Below are positions 1-12,548 of a stretch of DNA of 64,000 nt, piece by piece (the stretch's first letter is position 1; each line of letters begins with the position of its first letter). The position numbers and the translations under genes are program-made. The stretch is from Luidia sarsii (lineage: Eukaryota; Echinodermata; Asteroidea; Paxillosida; Luidiidae): assembly GCA_949987565.1 (NCBI GenBank), contig OX465111.1, forward strand, positions 14,766,549 to 14,830,548. Reading direction: 5' to 3'. The notes beneath the pieces were generated by a model. That model searched no databases. It saw nothing but the letters and a program-made list of their open reading frames with translations, and was not told the DNA's origin.

Positions 1-134
1 CAGACAGACAGACAGGAAGGTAGACAGGCAGACAGGCAGGGAGACAAGAAGGCTGGAGGGTAGGCAGCCAGGCTGACATAGAGGCAGGCAGGCAGGGAGG
101 GAGGCAGGGAGGGAGGCACGAAGAGAGAGAGGGG
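1..134. repeat. CAGA/GGCAGG simple repeat
   Basis: The window opens in a purine-rich array of CAGA, GGCAGA and GGGAGG words. Its left end is outside the window. Confidence 0.85.
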
Positions 135-797
135 GATGGTTACCTCTTGGTTGCCATGGAAACGAGCTGATAGCAATCCCAGGCTGCGTGTTGCGTATGG
201 GGGTGCTCCCAACGTGTTGTCGCAAGGCTCCGTAAAATTATAATTACAGGCTGTTGAAGTGCGGTTCCTTATATGCAGCAGCCACAGAGCAATGCCAAAT
301 GCCTGTCTGTGATTTCATTCTAATCATAATTATATGCTCAAACGGCGCTCATTTGTTTGGGAAACCGTTTACCATTGATTCGCATGTATGCGTGATAAAC
401 GACGGGGTAGCAATATAGCCGTGGTTCTCGATCGCAGTCCGCCGGCAGCGATGGAGTGATAAAACAATCGCCCGGTGAAAGCGACATCCCACCGCCCTGC
501 CCAAGAGCAAACACACACCTCGTGAGACCTCGCAGAACCGCCCAGAGGATTGCCGTAATCATACCCTCCGTCACGCAATCTCTACTTCACTTTCTCATTA
601 TGAATAATGACCAAACAAATCATCGCGCCGTGGTTGAAATGCACGGCGGTAGGCCTATTGTCGACAGGAAGTGGCCACTTGAGCACATGCAGTGTGTATG
701 GGACGGCGGTGCCTCTATTTAACAGGCCAGTACGCACTCATGAAGCATATCGGGACGAGTTGAACCTCCCCACACCCCGTCCCTCCCATGTGCGGGG
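135..797. other. No gene recognised
   Basis: Single-copy sequence with TAATTA-type AT words near 230-330. I see no supported exon or repeat; the open frames here lack coding character or family likeness. Confidence 0.4.
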
Positions 798-1312
798 ATG
801 AGAGAGGAGAGAGAGAGGGGGGGGGGCAAAGATCGAGAGAGAGAGGGAGAGGGAACTAGAGAGAGAATTTGAATTTTTCAAAAACTTTTATTTATACAAC
901 AGAGGCAACAAAGTGGAAAGAAAAGGTCAGTGCCAAAATAAAATGCTATACATGTATCTTAAAATTAAGAAGTTTACATTTTAGATGAAGAAAAAAGAAG
1001 AAGAGTAAATCAAGAGAGAGGGGGATAGAGAGGGGGAGAGGGGGAGACAGAGAGAGACAGAGAGAGGGAGGCAGAGAGAGACAGAGAGAGGGAGGCAGAG
1101 AGACAGGGCCAGGGAGGGAGAGTAAGAGACAGAGAGAGGGAGAGAGACAGAGAGAGGGAGGGAGAGTGAGAGACAGAGAGAGGGAGAGAGACAGAGAGAG
1201 GGAGGCAGAGAGAGACAGAGAGAGGGAGGGAGAGAGACAGGGCCAGGGAGGGAGAGTGAGAGACAGAGAGAGGGAGAGAGACAGAGAGAGGGAGGAAGAG
1301 AGAGATGGGAAT
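798..1312. repeat. GA-rich microsatellite and minisatellite
   Basis: Two GA-rich tracts (798-868 and about 1011-1312) flank an AT-rich spacer. The second has higher-order structure: a block beginning GGGCCAGGGAGGGAGAGT occurs twice, near 1106 and 1231, each followed by the same GAGACAGAGAGAGGGA words. Frames open through it on both strands only because stop codons are absent from the repeat. Confidence 0.85.
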
Positions 1313-1579
1313 CGGCATCTCGCCTTGGCATCGGGAGGCCATATATAGCTCAGTCAGAGTGACCATCTGACCGCGGCACGGCACGTGCACTTGGGCAGTG
1401 AGACAACGAGCCGCCGAGAACTCGGTAATGTTTGATGCGAACGGAGTGAATAAAATGAATGATTTCTTCGAGTGTGTATGACTATGACGAGCATCGGCGC
1501 GGTCCCTTAGTAGCGTCACGTGGCCCGGAAAGACGTAGCGTGACGTGACTCTGTTTAATTTAAAGGTGAATTTGGTGTG

Positions 1580-1790
1580 TGACGTGATCTGATTTGATCA
1601 GACTAGATATGACCTTATTTTGACCCGATGTGCCCTGATTTCAACTAACCTGACCTGTCTTGACCTAATGTTGCCTTACCTGACCTTATTTGAATCGAGT
1701 TGGCCTGATTTCACCTAACCGTACATGGTTTCACCTAATCTGACCTAATTTGACCTAATCTGACCTGGTTTGACCTAATGTGACCTGATT
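1580..1790. repeat. 10-bp array of TGACCT half-sites
   Basis: About twenty degenerate 10-bp units share one register, consensus TGACCTRATT. Nine keep an exact TGACCT, five of them in a row at 1741-1786. TGACCT is the complement of AGGTCA, the nuclear-receptor half-site, so adjacent units make direct repeats with four-base spacing (DR4). Binding is inference. Confidence 0.8.
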
Positions 1791-1800
1791 TCCCCAGATC

Positions 1801-4800
1801 AGACGTCGTCCGATCATGAGAGGAACTCGACTGTCCCAGACTTGATTAAATAGATCTGGAAAAAGAAAATACCTGGATTGGCCTGCGCGTAGGTGAGACG
1901 AGTTGCGCTTAGCTTTTGCTGAGAAACCTCAACCGGAGGAGAGGAGAAAGAACTGAGCTACCAAAGTCCCCCAATACCCACTTCCCACCTGCACAGACGT
2001 TACCAAAGTACACTGAGCTGAATTGAACAAAACTGGGGCATGGGGAATTGACACGGGTTTAGATGAACTGAACTCAACCGAACTACCAAGCACACATGAA
2101 AAGAATATTTGCCAAGACGCCAAGTTGTCTCCTTGGATGTTTTCCTTCTTTTCCTCCTTCCTTCTCACTCTTTCCCCACCCCCTTTTTCTATCAACGTGC
2201 GATCCAATTTGGCCCGTAACGACAATGACTCGTGCTGCATGGCCTTATCCCGCCGTCCCAAACCCGTCACATTATTCAGCCTGATGTCCCTTTGACGAGA
2301 GATCTCACCCCCAAAGGACGAAGCAATGGCGCTGTGCCGTCGTGATTACCTCTCGCGCTGCCCATGCTAATGCCGCCACCAGAAGGCCGACACTATACAT
2401 TTTGCATCCCCGAAAAGGCCGGCCAATTTATCAGCCTGACAGGGCAAATGCGATTATGTCATCGATTAAGCTACGGCGATATTCGTTCCCATCTGAAAAC
2501 GCTCATATATTAGCTCTTCGTGTATACCCAAACAGAAATGTCAAGACCATTAACAATATTTTAATGGCATTCATCCTTGACAAGATTTTTTATACATTTT
2601 GTTTTTAACTCTCTGTGTCAGGGTGATTTATTGTTACCTTAAGTAATGTTCAAGTGGTTAACATCACCAGGACGTGAATGGTACTTTTAGACGCACAGAC
2701 GTAGCTTAATGCTAACGAAGTGTGGCTAGCATCTCTATTCATTAACCATAATACACTAGGGGCCTTACTTCGCTGATATCATCTGCAGTTCCGTCAAAGA
2801 CAGTAGCCAAACCAGAAAAAAAACTAAAGGGGTTGGGGTGCATCACGTCTAATAGTTCCAACGGCATGCACGGAGCGTACTCAGAGATAGGGAGCGGGAC
2901 GCCATTGGTGCGTAAAGTGTAGTAAAAAAAAACCCATCGTATATGCACACAGTGTGCTGATACCGAATCGGGCAAACGTGAGGAACGCGCTCTAAATTAA
3001 TCAATGTGGGACGAACGACCGGCTCTTGGAGCAAGAAACACGATAAGGAGTTACCGTACCGCGCAGTGAGAGGGGGTAGCTTGGATTCAAGAACCACCAC
3101 ACCTTTTCTTTCTTCAAATCGTAGTTTATTCCTCCTTAAGTAATGAAACGTGTTTGGACTCTAATGCCACAAATCCTCAGCAACGCAATCAACAACCTCC
3201 AAGTATTGCTCTCGAACGGAGAGGTTTTTCATTCCTTTCCCTATCTGGGCCGTTGGAGTCTGAAAGTGTCGGTCTGGATTGGCGGACGCATCCAGGGTCT
3301 TCACTTTTCCGATGGCCAACTAAAATCGAAATAACGTATCGAGCCCGATTCAAGGAATGTGACTCGCCTGCTAAATCCGAACGGGAGAAAGCTGGAAGGG
3401 AGAGACGCCCGGCGGATCCTGCACACGGAACAGCAACAAATCTTAACACAATCATTTAGCATTATCACCCTATGTCATCATGGTTTCATGTTTCATCGAC
3501 TATTCGATTTAGAAAACTCTTTTGCCGGGTAGATATTATAGACTGCCTCGCTTTGTGCTTGACCGGGACTGTACAAGAAGTTCGGTTTTTCAAAATAAAA
3601 CAGACTCGGTATTCAAAACACACGCAACCACGATTGACCATAGATTGGTTCCTTGTTGGGTATAATAGATGGACAACACGAATTGTTGCAGAGTTTAAAA
3701 AATAACATGAAGGGGTAGGGGTTACTGTTGTTCTAACGCCCTTTTACTTGGACCCTAGCAATAAAGGAAAACAGGAATAACGGCAAGCATACTACTATAC
3801 AAGCAAACATGGATTTGAGCCCAACGTTCATGACGAAGGAGTTGGGGTGTTGCCATTATCATTTCTGGTGCTAAAGCTAGCCTTTGACTTAATGGAATTG
3901 TGACGTGTGCCCCGATCCTGTTAGCCGGTAGCGAGCGGGTGAGCTAGCTAGCGGGTGAGCTGGCTAGCGAGCGAGCGAGCGAGGAGCGCCTATACGGTGA
4001 GCGCGCATGCAGCAGCCCTTGTATCGACGACGATAAACACACACGGCTTAGTTCCGAGTAATTGGACTGACAAGACGCGCCCGTCAAGATACCACAAGAA
4101 GAGGGCAGGGGGATAAGGAGGGAGGAAGGAGGAGAGGAGGGGGCTCAGGGAGAGAGGGAATTCACCCGCTACGTCTTGGGCCAATTTTAACATCGGCACT
4201 GGAATACGGGAGGAAAAGCAATCCGTATTTATTCACAGACTCGTGTAATGTCCATACGGCTTATTTTATATATAAGAGCGAGATTGCAATTTGGGTGTAA
4301 GATAGGATTGTATACGTAGTCTGTGCGCTTGGTATAGGCTACAACCTAGAAGGCTATGTTATGATTACATTATATTTTTTCTACAAATCAAGGCAGGAAT
4401 TATTGGTAAATCGTAGCCGATATGGCAGGTAAGCAGAGGTTAATACGGTATTTCTCTATTGAAGAACCGATTAAAGCCATTTGTTCCTTATACCCTACAA
4501 TAAAACCGGTTTGAAATCTACGGAATCCATCTATTCACGATCAAAAGCTTTCTTCCTGGACTCCTCATTTTCTTCCAAAGTATCGATGTTAATTGGATTA
4601 CGCAGCCAGGTGCTCTCTCCCCCTTCCCCTACCCTTTTCAGAACCAACCCTCACGGACCAATGTATTGTCCTTGAACTAATACATACACATAAGCACACA
4701 ACAGAAACGACTTCATGTTGCTGACCAACAACGCCAAAGAATCGGTCCGTTCAAAATCCATCGATCGGTATTCATTCAGTCCCACGGGCGCGCAGCCATA

Positions 4801-7800
4801 ACGTCCTTGCATTCGATTTAAAGGGAAGATATAATATTTCTGGGTCCAGTCTGGTCGGACGTATACAGCGGCATATAGGCGGCTTTTATCAGGGGAGAGG
4901 ACGGGAGCAGGATGTCAAATCTGCCAGATTTGCTGGCGATTTGCGCGCCGCTGGGAGGTGTCGGCGGAAGGATTCAATGCATTCTCGAATGGATCTACGG
5001 GCCGGCGGTTTATCAGCTTGCGCGAATCAAGCGCATCACGGGATTCTTTCCGTTGGGGGATGGACTGTGAATGGATCTGCTACACAAAGCGACAGTCCCA
5101 TATATAACGGTCCCTTGGCCTTTGATAACTTCTCTCCCACGATAAACTTGCGTCGGGCTTATTGGCCTTCTCCAAACCAAGCATTGGGCTGAAGTTTTCG
5201 GGTTGCGCGGCCTGGTACCGTGGGTATCTTTACACTGCACATAATAGCACCAACACTTTGGAAAATGAACACGGCATGCTAGAGTGATGTAATAGTTTGA
5301 AGGGTCGGTATGAATTTGGAGAAACTCGTGAAGATTGAGCTATATATATTGTTGTTTTAGGTCAGACAATAATTGCCCCATCATCCACGGGGGGAATGAC
5401 TAACACCGTACATACTTACTTATGTTTACTGTTAATGCTTTTGGGTTCAATCCTCTATGACATTTTGACCTTCAACCTCTAATCTTTACTCTCAACCCTT
5501 CCCTTTGAGCTCTCCCTAGTCTGTCTACCTACTTTCTCCCTTCGTCCGTTTTTTGTCATCCGTATCATATTGCCTCTCCCCCTTCCTGTCTGTTCTTGTC
5601 CTTGTCATTCTATACTTTGAAAAAAGGTCTAGCTGATAACGCAAGGTCAGGCCCTTCAATCATTATCTCTGATTTTTCTGTGGATTACTCAGTTTGGGGA
5701 TAGAGAAACCACGCTTCAACCACACCGAGCAACCATGCACAGAAACATGTTTTCAACATGGTTGCACTTTGACGAAACCCAACGCCTGAGTCTGCGGTTT
5801 CGAAAAGGGCCCCGGGAATCTCCGATAGAAAGCTGCCTCAACGTGCTTGGGGCCGCTTAACAACGTGCGATTACTCGCAATAGTGTCATATTCGTTCCCC
5901 CTGACAAGAGTGCAAGTTCATCATTCTCTCAATTTAGCATGAATGGCGAATGGCTCATTTCTGATAAGGAGAGGAGCGTGCATTTGAATACGTTGTATCC
6001 AAACAAAAGGGGGGAAGGATAGAATGGCGGAATGATGTATCATTATGGGAGAAGCATAATGGGACTTCTCGAACGGAGCTGAACAGATGGATTCATCGTT
6101 TGACTTGTCAACCCGATACGGTGGTAGAGCAGAGAAGAGACCACTGCCGATAGTGTTGCCTTTGCTATTTCATTCGATACATACGGTGATTTGTTCCCCT
6201 ATATGTCTTCCACCTCTCTCCTTCCCGTTCCAAACTGTTTTGCGCTTTAATTGCAAAAGGGAAGGGAGACTGGTGGTCTAGAGGGGGTGACCACAATGAG
6301 CAAATCATGAGGAGGGTGACTAGATGGATGCCCATGGCAACAAATCAATACAGTCGTGTGGGGGAGGACGTATGGGAGGGCAAGAATACACCGCATATTG
6401 TGGCAAAGCTATAGGAGATGGCCTTACCTCAAATCCTCGACGGTCGTTCTGATTTTGTCCACGTCTTTAGCTTCGATGACGAGTAAGCAAGCAACTGTAG
6501 CCGGACTCGGTGTACTGCTGGTTGAATTCCACTACTCAAATACTGTCCAGTGTGGCAGGTGCCTTGCTGGCTGTTTGTTTGGGGGAAGGGTTGTTCTTAA
6601 CCCACTAAGGAAGGCTGGAGCGCACGTCTAGGCCACATGATTCGAGCTGGCACGCCGATGCAGTGTGGTTTTCTCTCTTCTCCTCCTCCTCTCTCACTTT
6701 GTGTCTCATCTACAGTGTCGACAGGAGAAGAATGGGAAACGATATTACTGCGGTGACTCGAGAGTGGAAACCGGGCAAGAGAATGGTCGCATTAATCGGG
6801 GAGATGCGATACACACGGTTGGTCCGTAGCCTGTGAAGGTCAGGGGAATTAACGAGCGATGGGGAGACAGCTGGTGTTGATGGAACGGTCTGGGCGAGCC
6901 TCGATCCCATTAAAGTCTACACACGTGGAGGGGGGAGTTGGCGGTGGTGGTGGGATGAGGTGACAAGGGGGAATGGGTGAAGGCTGGGTCTCCAGGTCGG
7001 CCGTATTCCTCTTCGCGAAATCTCTTCATCTGCCGGCTCATGCCATCAGTCCGAGGAGACATCAAGCGGTGGTACCCGCCAGCCGTCTCTCGCACGGCGA
7101 GCCCTGTTCGCGACGCCTTCCTTCACTTCAGTACGCCAGAGGAGAAGAAACAAATTGCACACACTGAGATGACACTCGATGCTGTGGTGCGTTCAGGAGA
7201 AAGACAGACAGACGACTAGAGCATCTGGACCTCTCTGTCTCTCCATATGCGGCCGCGATGGCTCTCCCCCCAAAAAAGAAGCAGTGGTCACGTCGGGACA
7301 TGAAAATTACTCCAATAGTAATTGCATCTGGGACGAATTGAAATGCAGACCCCAGTACGCGCGCCCTGCATATCCAATCGCTGCCGCAGCGTGTACCATT
7401 GTGTGAGCAGTGTGTGTGTGTATAGGTGTGTGTGGTTTGTGCGTGCTGAGTGTTCGCGAGCAGTTCCAACGGACGAACGGGTGCACGGTGGAACCGACCT
7501 CGGTAAGAAAAACGCGCTCCAAGCGTCGAGCGTGGACTGGAGGGGGGAACATCGCCTATATACAGCCAGCCGTTCATCCCAGGAGACGACATTGCATACG
7601 TAAACCCCCCACCCTCCTATCAAGTCACAGGTCACCGGTAAGATTCATCCCTCGCCAACCGCTCCCCCTACAAAGCCCACCCCCAGCCAATCACCATGGC
7701 AACAATGCTATACCAGCAAAGCCGCCATCTTTCTTTCCATCCTTCCCTCTTCTCATCCACTTTCGTTCGCCCGTGTGTTTGTTTTTTCGTTTTATCTAAC

Positions 7801-8596
7801 GAGCTCCCCGTCCACCGTCAATTTGTTCCCGGGCGAGCCCGCGCTGTGCTGCTCGAGTCGACACCGCACTGCGGCGGGCGATTTCCAGTTCATTTGGCGC
7901 GGAGCTGCTGGGGCGAACGTGCTATCCGCCTGATGGGAGCGTACCGTAACCTCCACATGCTCTGCGTACCCGACCACACGTACGTACACTTGTCGCTACA
8001 CCGCTGAGGAAGACGATGCGGCCCCGGCTGTCTCTCGCCACCCCCCTTATAATACATGTTCGGTTCGATACCGTTCAGATGTAATTTCGCCACCAAACGA
8101 GCCTCTCATTATTACTTTCTCAGGGGTTTTCCTCCCTTCACTTGCGTCTGCCGAGGCGCCCCCGGCGACCATACGCGGACATTATTATCGGCTGTGTCCA
8201 AACAAAGACCACAATGCACTGCGTTAGCCCCGAAGCACGGCAGACGCCAGTATGTCAGACTTGAACCAAATCTCATGGCTCGCTGGGCGAAGGAACTTTA
8301 GGGGAATGCAAACAATATGGAAAAAATGGTCGACAATATTTTGTACGTATACAAAATGTGACTGAAAGGAAACCCACAAATGCCAAACAGAATGAAAATC
8401 TGTGTCTTGAAATCTCCGTTTACCTATCCATGACTGTGGATTGTTCACACAATTCCTCGTATCTACTTCTATCATATTTTCAAAATTTAGTGGGCCTGAC
8501 GTTTCGATCCATAGCATTTTTGAATATCACTTCTATCATATTTTGAGAGTATCCTCCTAAAAGCTACGGTAGTTGCTGATGGCATCAAGGTGTCTG
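1801..8596. other. Long stretch without a recognised gene
   Basis: I see mostly single-copy sequence. Minor features are a GAGC/GAGCTAGC short repeat at about 3925-3985, a GGA-rich patch at 4100-4150 and a GT dinucleotide run at 7408-7440. None of the open frames shows a known domain, consistent codon use or paired splice sites that I can defend. Regulatory sequence is possible but not shown. Confidence 0.4.
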
Positions 8597-8673
8597 TATA
8601 GGAAGGTTTGCGGTGACACCATGTATAAAGTGTGGTTCTGAAAAGACATGGTGTCACCGCAAACCTTCCTATA
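8597..8673. repeat. Perfect hairpin, minimal Rep-A element
   Basis: Two perfect 28-base arms (8597-8624 and 8646-8673) begin TATAGGAAGGTTTGCGG and enclose 21 bases. The arm sequence is the terminal sequence of Rep-A, a fold-back family with more diverged copies at about 10880-10950, 13930-14085, 14635-14690, 41735-41815, 42165-42325, 54945-55015, 59545-59635 and 61345-61425. Confidence 0.85.
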
Positions 8674-8957
8674 TTGATTCACCCACCATGCAAAGCCTGA
8701 AGTCTCATTTAAGGTGTCTGTACTCTGTAGGACCCTGATGAGTTCAAACAGTTATCCAGATATTGGTACTATACCAGTGGTTAGAACCCACCGCTAGTAC
8801 TTCAAAACATAACATAAGCACCAACAAAGGCCCTAAATACAATCAACGGAGAAACAATGGTCTTCGTAATGACAAAGATCGTGCCTCTTGTTTCGTACAT
8901 TTTTCTGTCGGGTCAAATCCCATTATCTATTATGTTTTTAACGTTCTCCGTTCCCCG

Positions 8958-9375
8958 TCCACGCACCGACAGAGAGGGGGCTGAGAGAGAAAGGGGAAAT
9001 AGTGAAAGAGGGAAGGAACGGGAGAGAGGGAGAGAGAGGGGAGGGAGGGAGATGTGAGGGAGAGTGGAATGAGGGAGAGAGAGAGGGGTTAAAGAGAGAG
9101 AGAGATGGAGAGAGGGAGAGAGAGAGAGGGAGATGTGAAGGAGAGAGGAGAGAGGGAGAGGTAGGGGGTTAAAGAGAGAGGGAGACGGACAGAGAAAAAA
9201 TGAAGGGTGAAAGAGATTGAGAGGGAGCGAGGGAGGAGATAAAGGCACGCCATTCTTGAGTGGGGAAGAGAGAGAGAGGTGAGAGAGAGAAAGAGGAATA
9301 GAGGAGATACAGGGAGAGAGTGGAAGGGAAAGAGAGAAGGGAGGGAAATTGAGAGGGAGCGAGAGAGGAGACAAA
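8958..9375. repeat. GA-rich minisatellite
   Basis: A polypurine tract with internal longer repeats: a unit containing TTGAGAGGGAGCGAG then AAAG-CA-GTCATTCT occurs near 9215-9255 and again near 9347-9390. Open frames here are repeat artefacts. Confidence 0.85.
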
Positions 9376-11544
9376 GACAAGTCATTCTGTATCCAAAATA
9401 ATGTATATTATTCAACCTCTATAAAATGTAACTATAGTCGAGGGAACGTGCCTGACCCTCCATCACCAATGACTCCGTCCTGTAAGATAATCTACCGTGA
9501 TAATGGGGTGCGTACCTTGGATGGTCATGCTACTGCAGACGGTGGTTCGAACAGTCGTGCGACGGAAAATGCAAATATTACGTGCTTTACATCTGTTGGC
9601 TATTAACTCACTTACTTCAGTGTCATTTTAATAGGTCACTGTGCCGTTTATTGGAGGGTCCCACAGAGCTCACAGTCAACATAAGGACCCCCCAAATCGT
9701 TCGCATACACCCGGAGCAATCACGCATGTGCTGAGCAGCCTGGCAACAGGGCCACTCCTTCTAAGCCGACAAAATTAATGGCTTACTGCGCGCGGCCGTA
9801 CCGATCACTGGTACCCGGCAACTATAGCTCAGCATAAAGTTGATGCAATTACGAAACGGTCATCGTCAGTTTAGCAAAGACCGTGCTTACATTACGGTGT
9901 ACTGACTTAGAGAACAGCCGGTCGACCTTTTAATTTGATTAGAAAACTCATTTTCTATATTTTTCCTCTCCTCCTTCTTCTTCTTCATTTTCTTCTTCTT
10001 CTTCTTCCTCTTCTTCTCCTTCTTCTTCTTCTTCGTCTCCTTCTTCTTCTCACAACAGGTATATAACGAAACCAGCCCACGCGCTAACTCAACCTGTCAC
10101 TTCGCCCTGCAGTCGTGACTGAGTGTTTACAATGGATCGACTTCATATTATTTTTCTCCGTCCGTCACTTTCCGCACTAGCTAGTCCTGAACAAACACTT
10201 CGTAACCAGACGGCGTCAAAGCACATCTGGACGGAGCAACGTCGGGGGCTAATGGCGCTAATTAACTACATTGCCATCGAGTCCAATGTTATACAAACTG
10301 CCACCCCCGCATAGGCAGCACCACTGCGCATGCGCATGTGGTCACTCCATACAAAATGCTCTCTTGCGGTATGCTAAATATCGAAATACCAGTGGAGCAA
10401 TAGATAATGCGACACTCAAAAACAAAATTATGCTTCTTGCTACTTTTATCCATGAAGTCATTGCCCTGTCAACCGTAAATTTCATTATTCTGCACATGCC
10501 GAAGACAACGATAACGGTCTTACCTCGTACATTAAGCACACGTGCACAATATTTTAATGTACATTTCGATTTCGCATATAATGCCCAACATAAAAGCCAC
10601 TCATCCTTGACCATGAAATACATAATGTTCAAGTACTCCATGACATGATCAGAATAATAATGAATATTGAAGAAATACGTAATTCGCGTCGGTACCGGAT
10701 GGACGTCCATAAAGTCTTTCCCATTAAGGGCGTATGTCAGATACTTTAGAAACATCGGATAGGCTTACTGTTCATCTCGTATGGCTGGTTTCGCACTGAC
10801 CGGTGATAAGGCTACAATATACAGAAGTGTCCTGACGAATGGCAAAGTACACACTGCCCGAAACGTTGAGTTACCGCCTCTTCTCAGAGCTACACCCCTC
10901 CCCCCTCTGAAAAGAGATGTTACATGGTGTCACCTAAAACCTTCCACTTAATATGCAGAAACTGCTTACTGACTTGCCCCCAAAAAAATTGCAAATCTTA
11001 AAAGTGATAACCATTCGAAATAGTCTTTCTCGTCCATTTCAGCCAATGCCTCTTGGTACGATGATGAGCCGTAATACATGGGAACAAACTCACGATCACA
11101 ATTTGGCGGGAGGTACCGGTATAGGTTCGGCTCGGAATGCACTCCCTTTCAATTCAGCGCCGTCCCCATTCATGACCGAGAAAGCATAAATTAACCTGAA
11201 AAACCATCTCCCGTCCGTCCGGCCTTCAAAGCGCCAAGAAAACCGAGCATTTAAGAGCGGCCGGCGTAATTTCGTTTTCAATAAGTACGGTACATTACAG
11301 CACCGGTTCGTGTGCGCATATACATGTAGCCTATATTGTGCATATAGTCTATAATATATATACGTTTGTCTCCCGCGTGGCTGTGATCTCAGAGACGGAT
11401 GTGGAATATCTTGAGGAATCACGGCCGGGCTTTTCAATAACTCGGTCACGTTCTCACGGTGAATTGAAAGGAGTTTGTAGGAAAAAGATTCTGCTTCACA
11501 GGGTTGCCTCCCCGTTTTTTCTAGTTAAATAGAAAACGATTTTT
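9376..11544. other. No gene recognised; CTT microsatellite inside
   Basis: A CTT/CTC trinucleotide tract lies at about 9965-10052. A one-armed Rep-A fragment lies near 10880-10950 and a partial Rep-B-like phrase near 10955. The rest is single-copy, with no supported exon. Confidence 0.45.
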
Positions 11545-11712
11545 TTCTTCTTCATTTAGGGAACTCGCTTTTGTTTTTTCCCTTCTTTCGTCTTTCGTTA
11601 GGTAACTCACTTTTGCTTTTTTCCTTTATTTAGGTAGCTCGCTTTTGTTTTTCCCTTCTTTATTTAGGTAACTCGCTTTTGTGTTTTTCCCTTCTTGCTT
11701 TAGGTAACCATC
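11545..11712. repeat. Tandem repeat resembling fused splice sites
   Basis: About five degenerate units of 31-42 bp share TTTAGGTAACTCGCTTTTG followed by a T- and C-rich run. Each unit therefore places a pyrimidine tract and AG directly before GTAAC. Confidence 0.7.
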
Positions 11713-12287
11713 AGCCTAATGACGTTGGTGTACGGTGTATTTTTTCATATCTTCCCAAGAAAAGTTTCTTCTCCCCCCCCCCAGTTTATGAATATGCCGA
11801 CAACTATAAGCCCACGAATACGAGCCTGATACATTGTTTCCTCGACCATTCAAAATGCAAGGCGGATTATTCCGAGGAAGGGACTAGGTATGGGGGAGGC
11901 GCGATCTTCATTAAAGTGTACGATATTAATGCACGTCATATCAGGCGGGCATGGCATTTATACAAAATTCATATACCAGACGGGCCAGATCTCAGGTGCA
12001 GATTATTTGCTGGGTGTGGAGCCGAATCGTTGCACTTGCGTGCTTTTATAATATATTCATTATTGTAATCATGACAATCGGAAATAAAAGTGATCATATA
12101 TTCACAATAATAGTTCAGTCATTGCTTGTCCGTGCATCGCATTGAAAACAAATACAACCATTCATTTCCGGCCGTCTGAATTTTATTGAGTGGCATTTCA
12201 TTATCGGGCAGATATTTTATGCAATCAGCCCTGGGTATTTCGGACATTTTGATCTCTAATGTGGTTCGTACTATGCACGCCAAGTGT

Positions 12288-12548
12288 GTGTGGAAAGAAA
12301 GAGAGAAGAGGGGAGAGAGGGATGGAGAGGGGGGGGGGAAGGGGAGGGGAGAGATGGAGAAAGAGACAGGAGAGAGAGAGAGAAAGAGGAGGGAGAGAGT
12401 GACATATGGAGAGAGGTTGAGAGAGAGAGGAGAGAGACATGGAGAGAGAGAGGTGGAGAGAGAAAGAGAGAGGCGGAGAGAGAGAGAGAGATGGAGATAG
12501 AGAAAGAGAAAGAAAACGAGAGGGAGAGGGGAGGAGAGAGAGGAAGAT
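12288..12548. repeat. GA-rich microsatellite
   Basis: Polypurine tract of GAGA, GGAGA and GAAAGA words. The long frames on both strands reflect the repeat and are not genes. Confidence 0.85.

Noticed and set aside
981..1519. Long Ser/Leu/Pro-rich frames on the minus strand and Arg/Glu-rich frame on the plus strand
   Set aside because: They arise from the GA-rich repeat, which lacks stop codons in several frames. The same happens at 8913-9415, 12119-12672 and 33022-33403.
7128..7635. Overlapping frames of 80-154 residues on both strands
   Set aside because: No domain, no splice sites that join to other exons, and mutual overlap on opposite strands indicate chance frames in GC-richer DNA.
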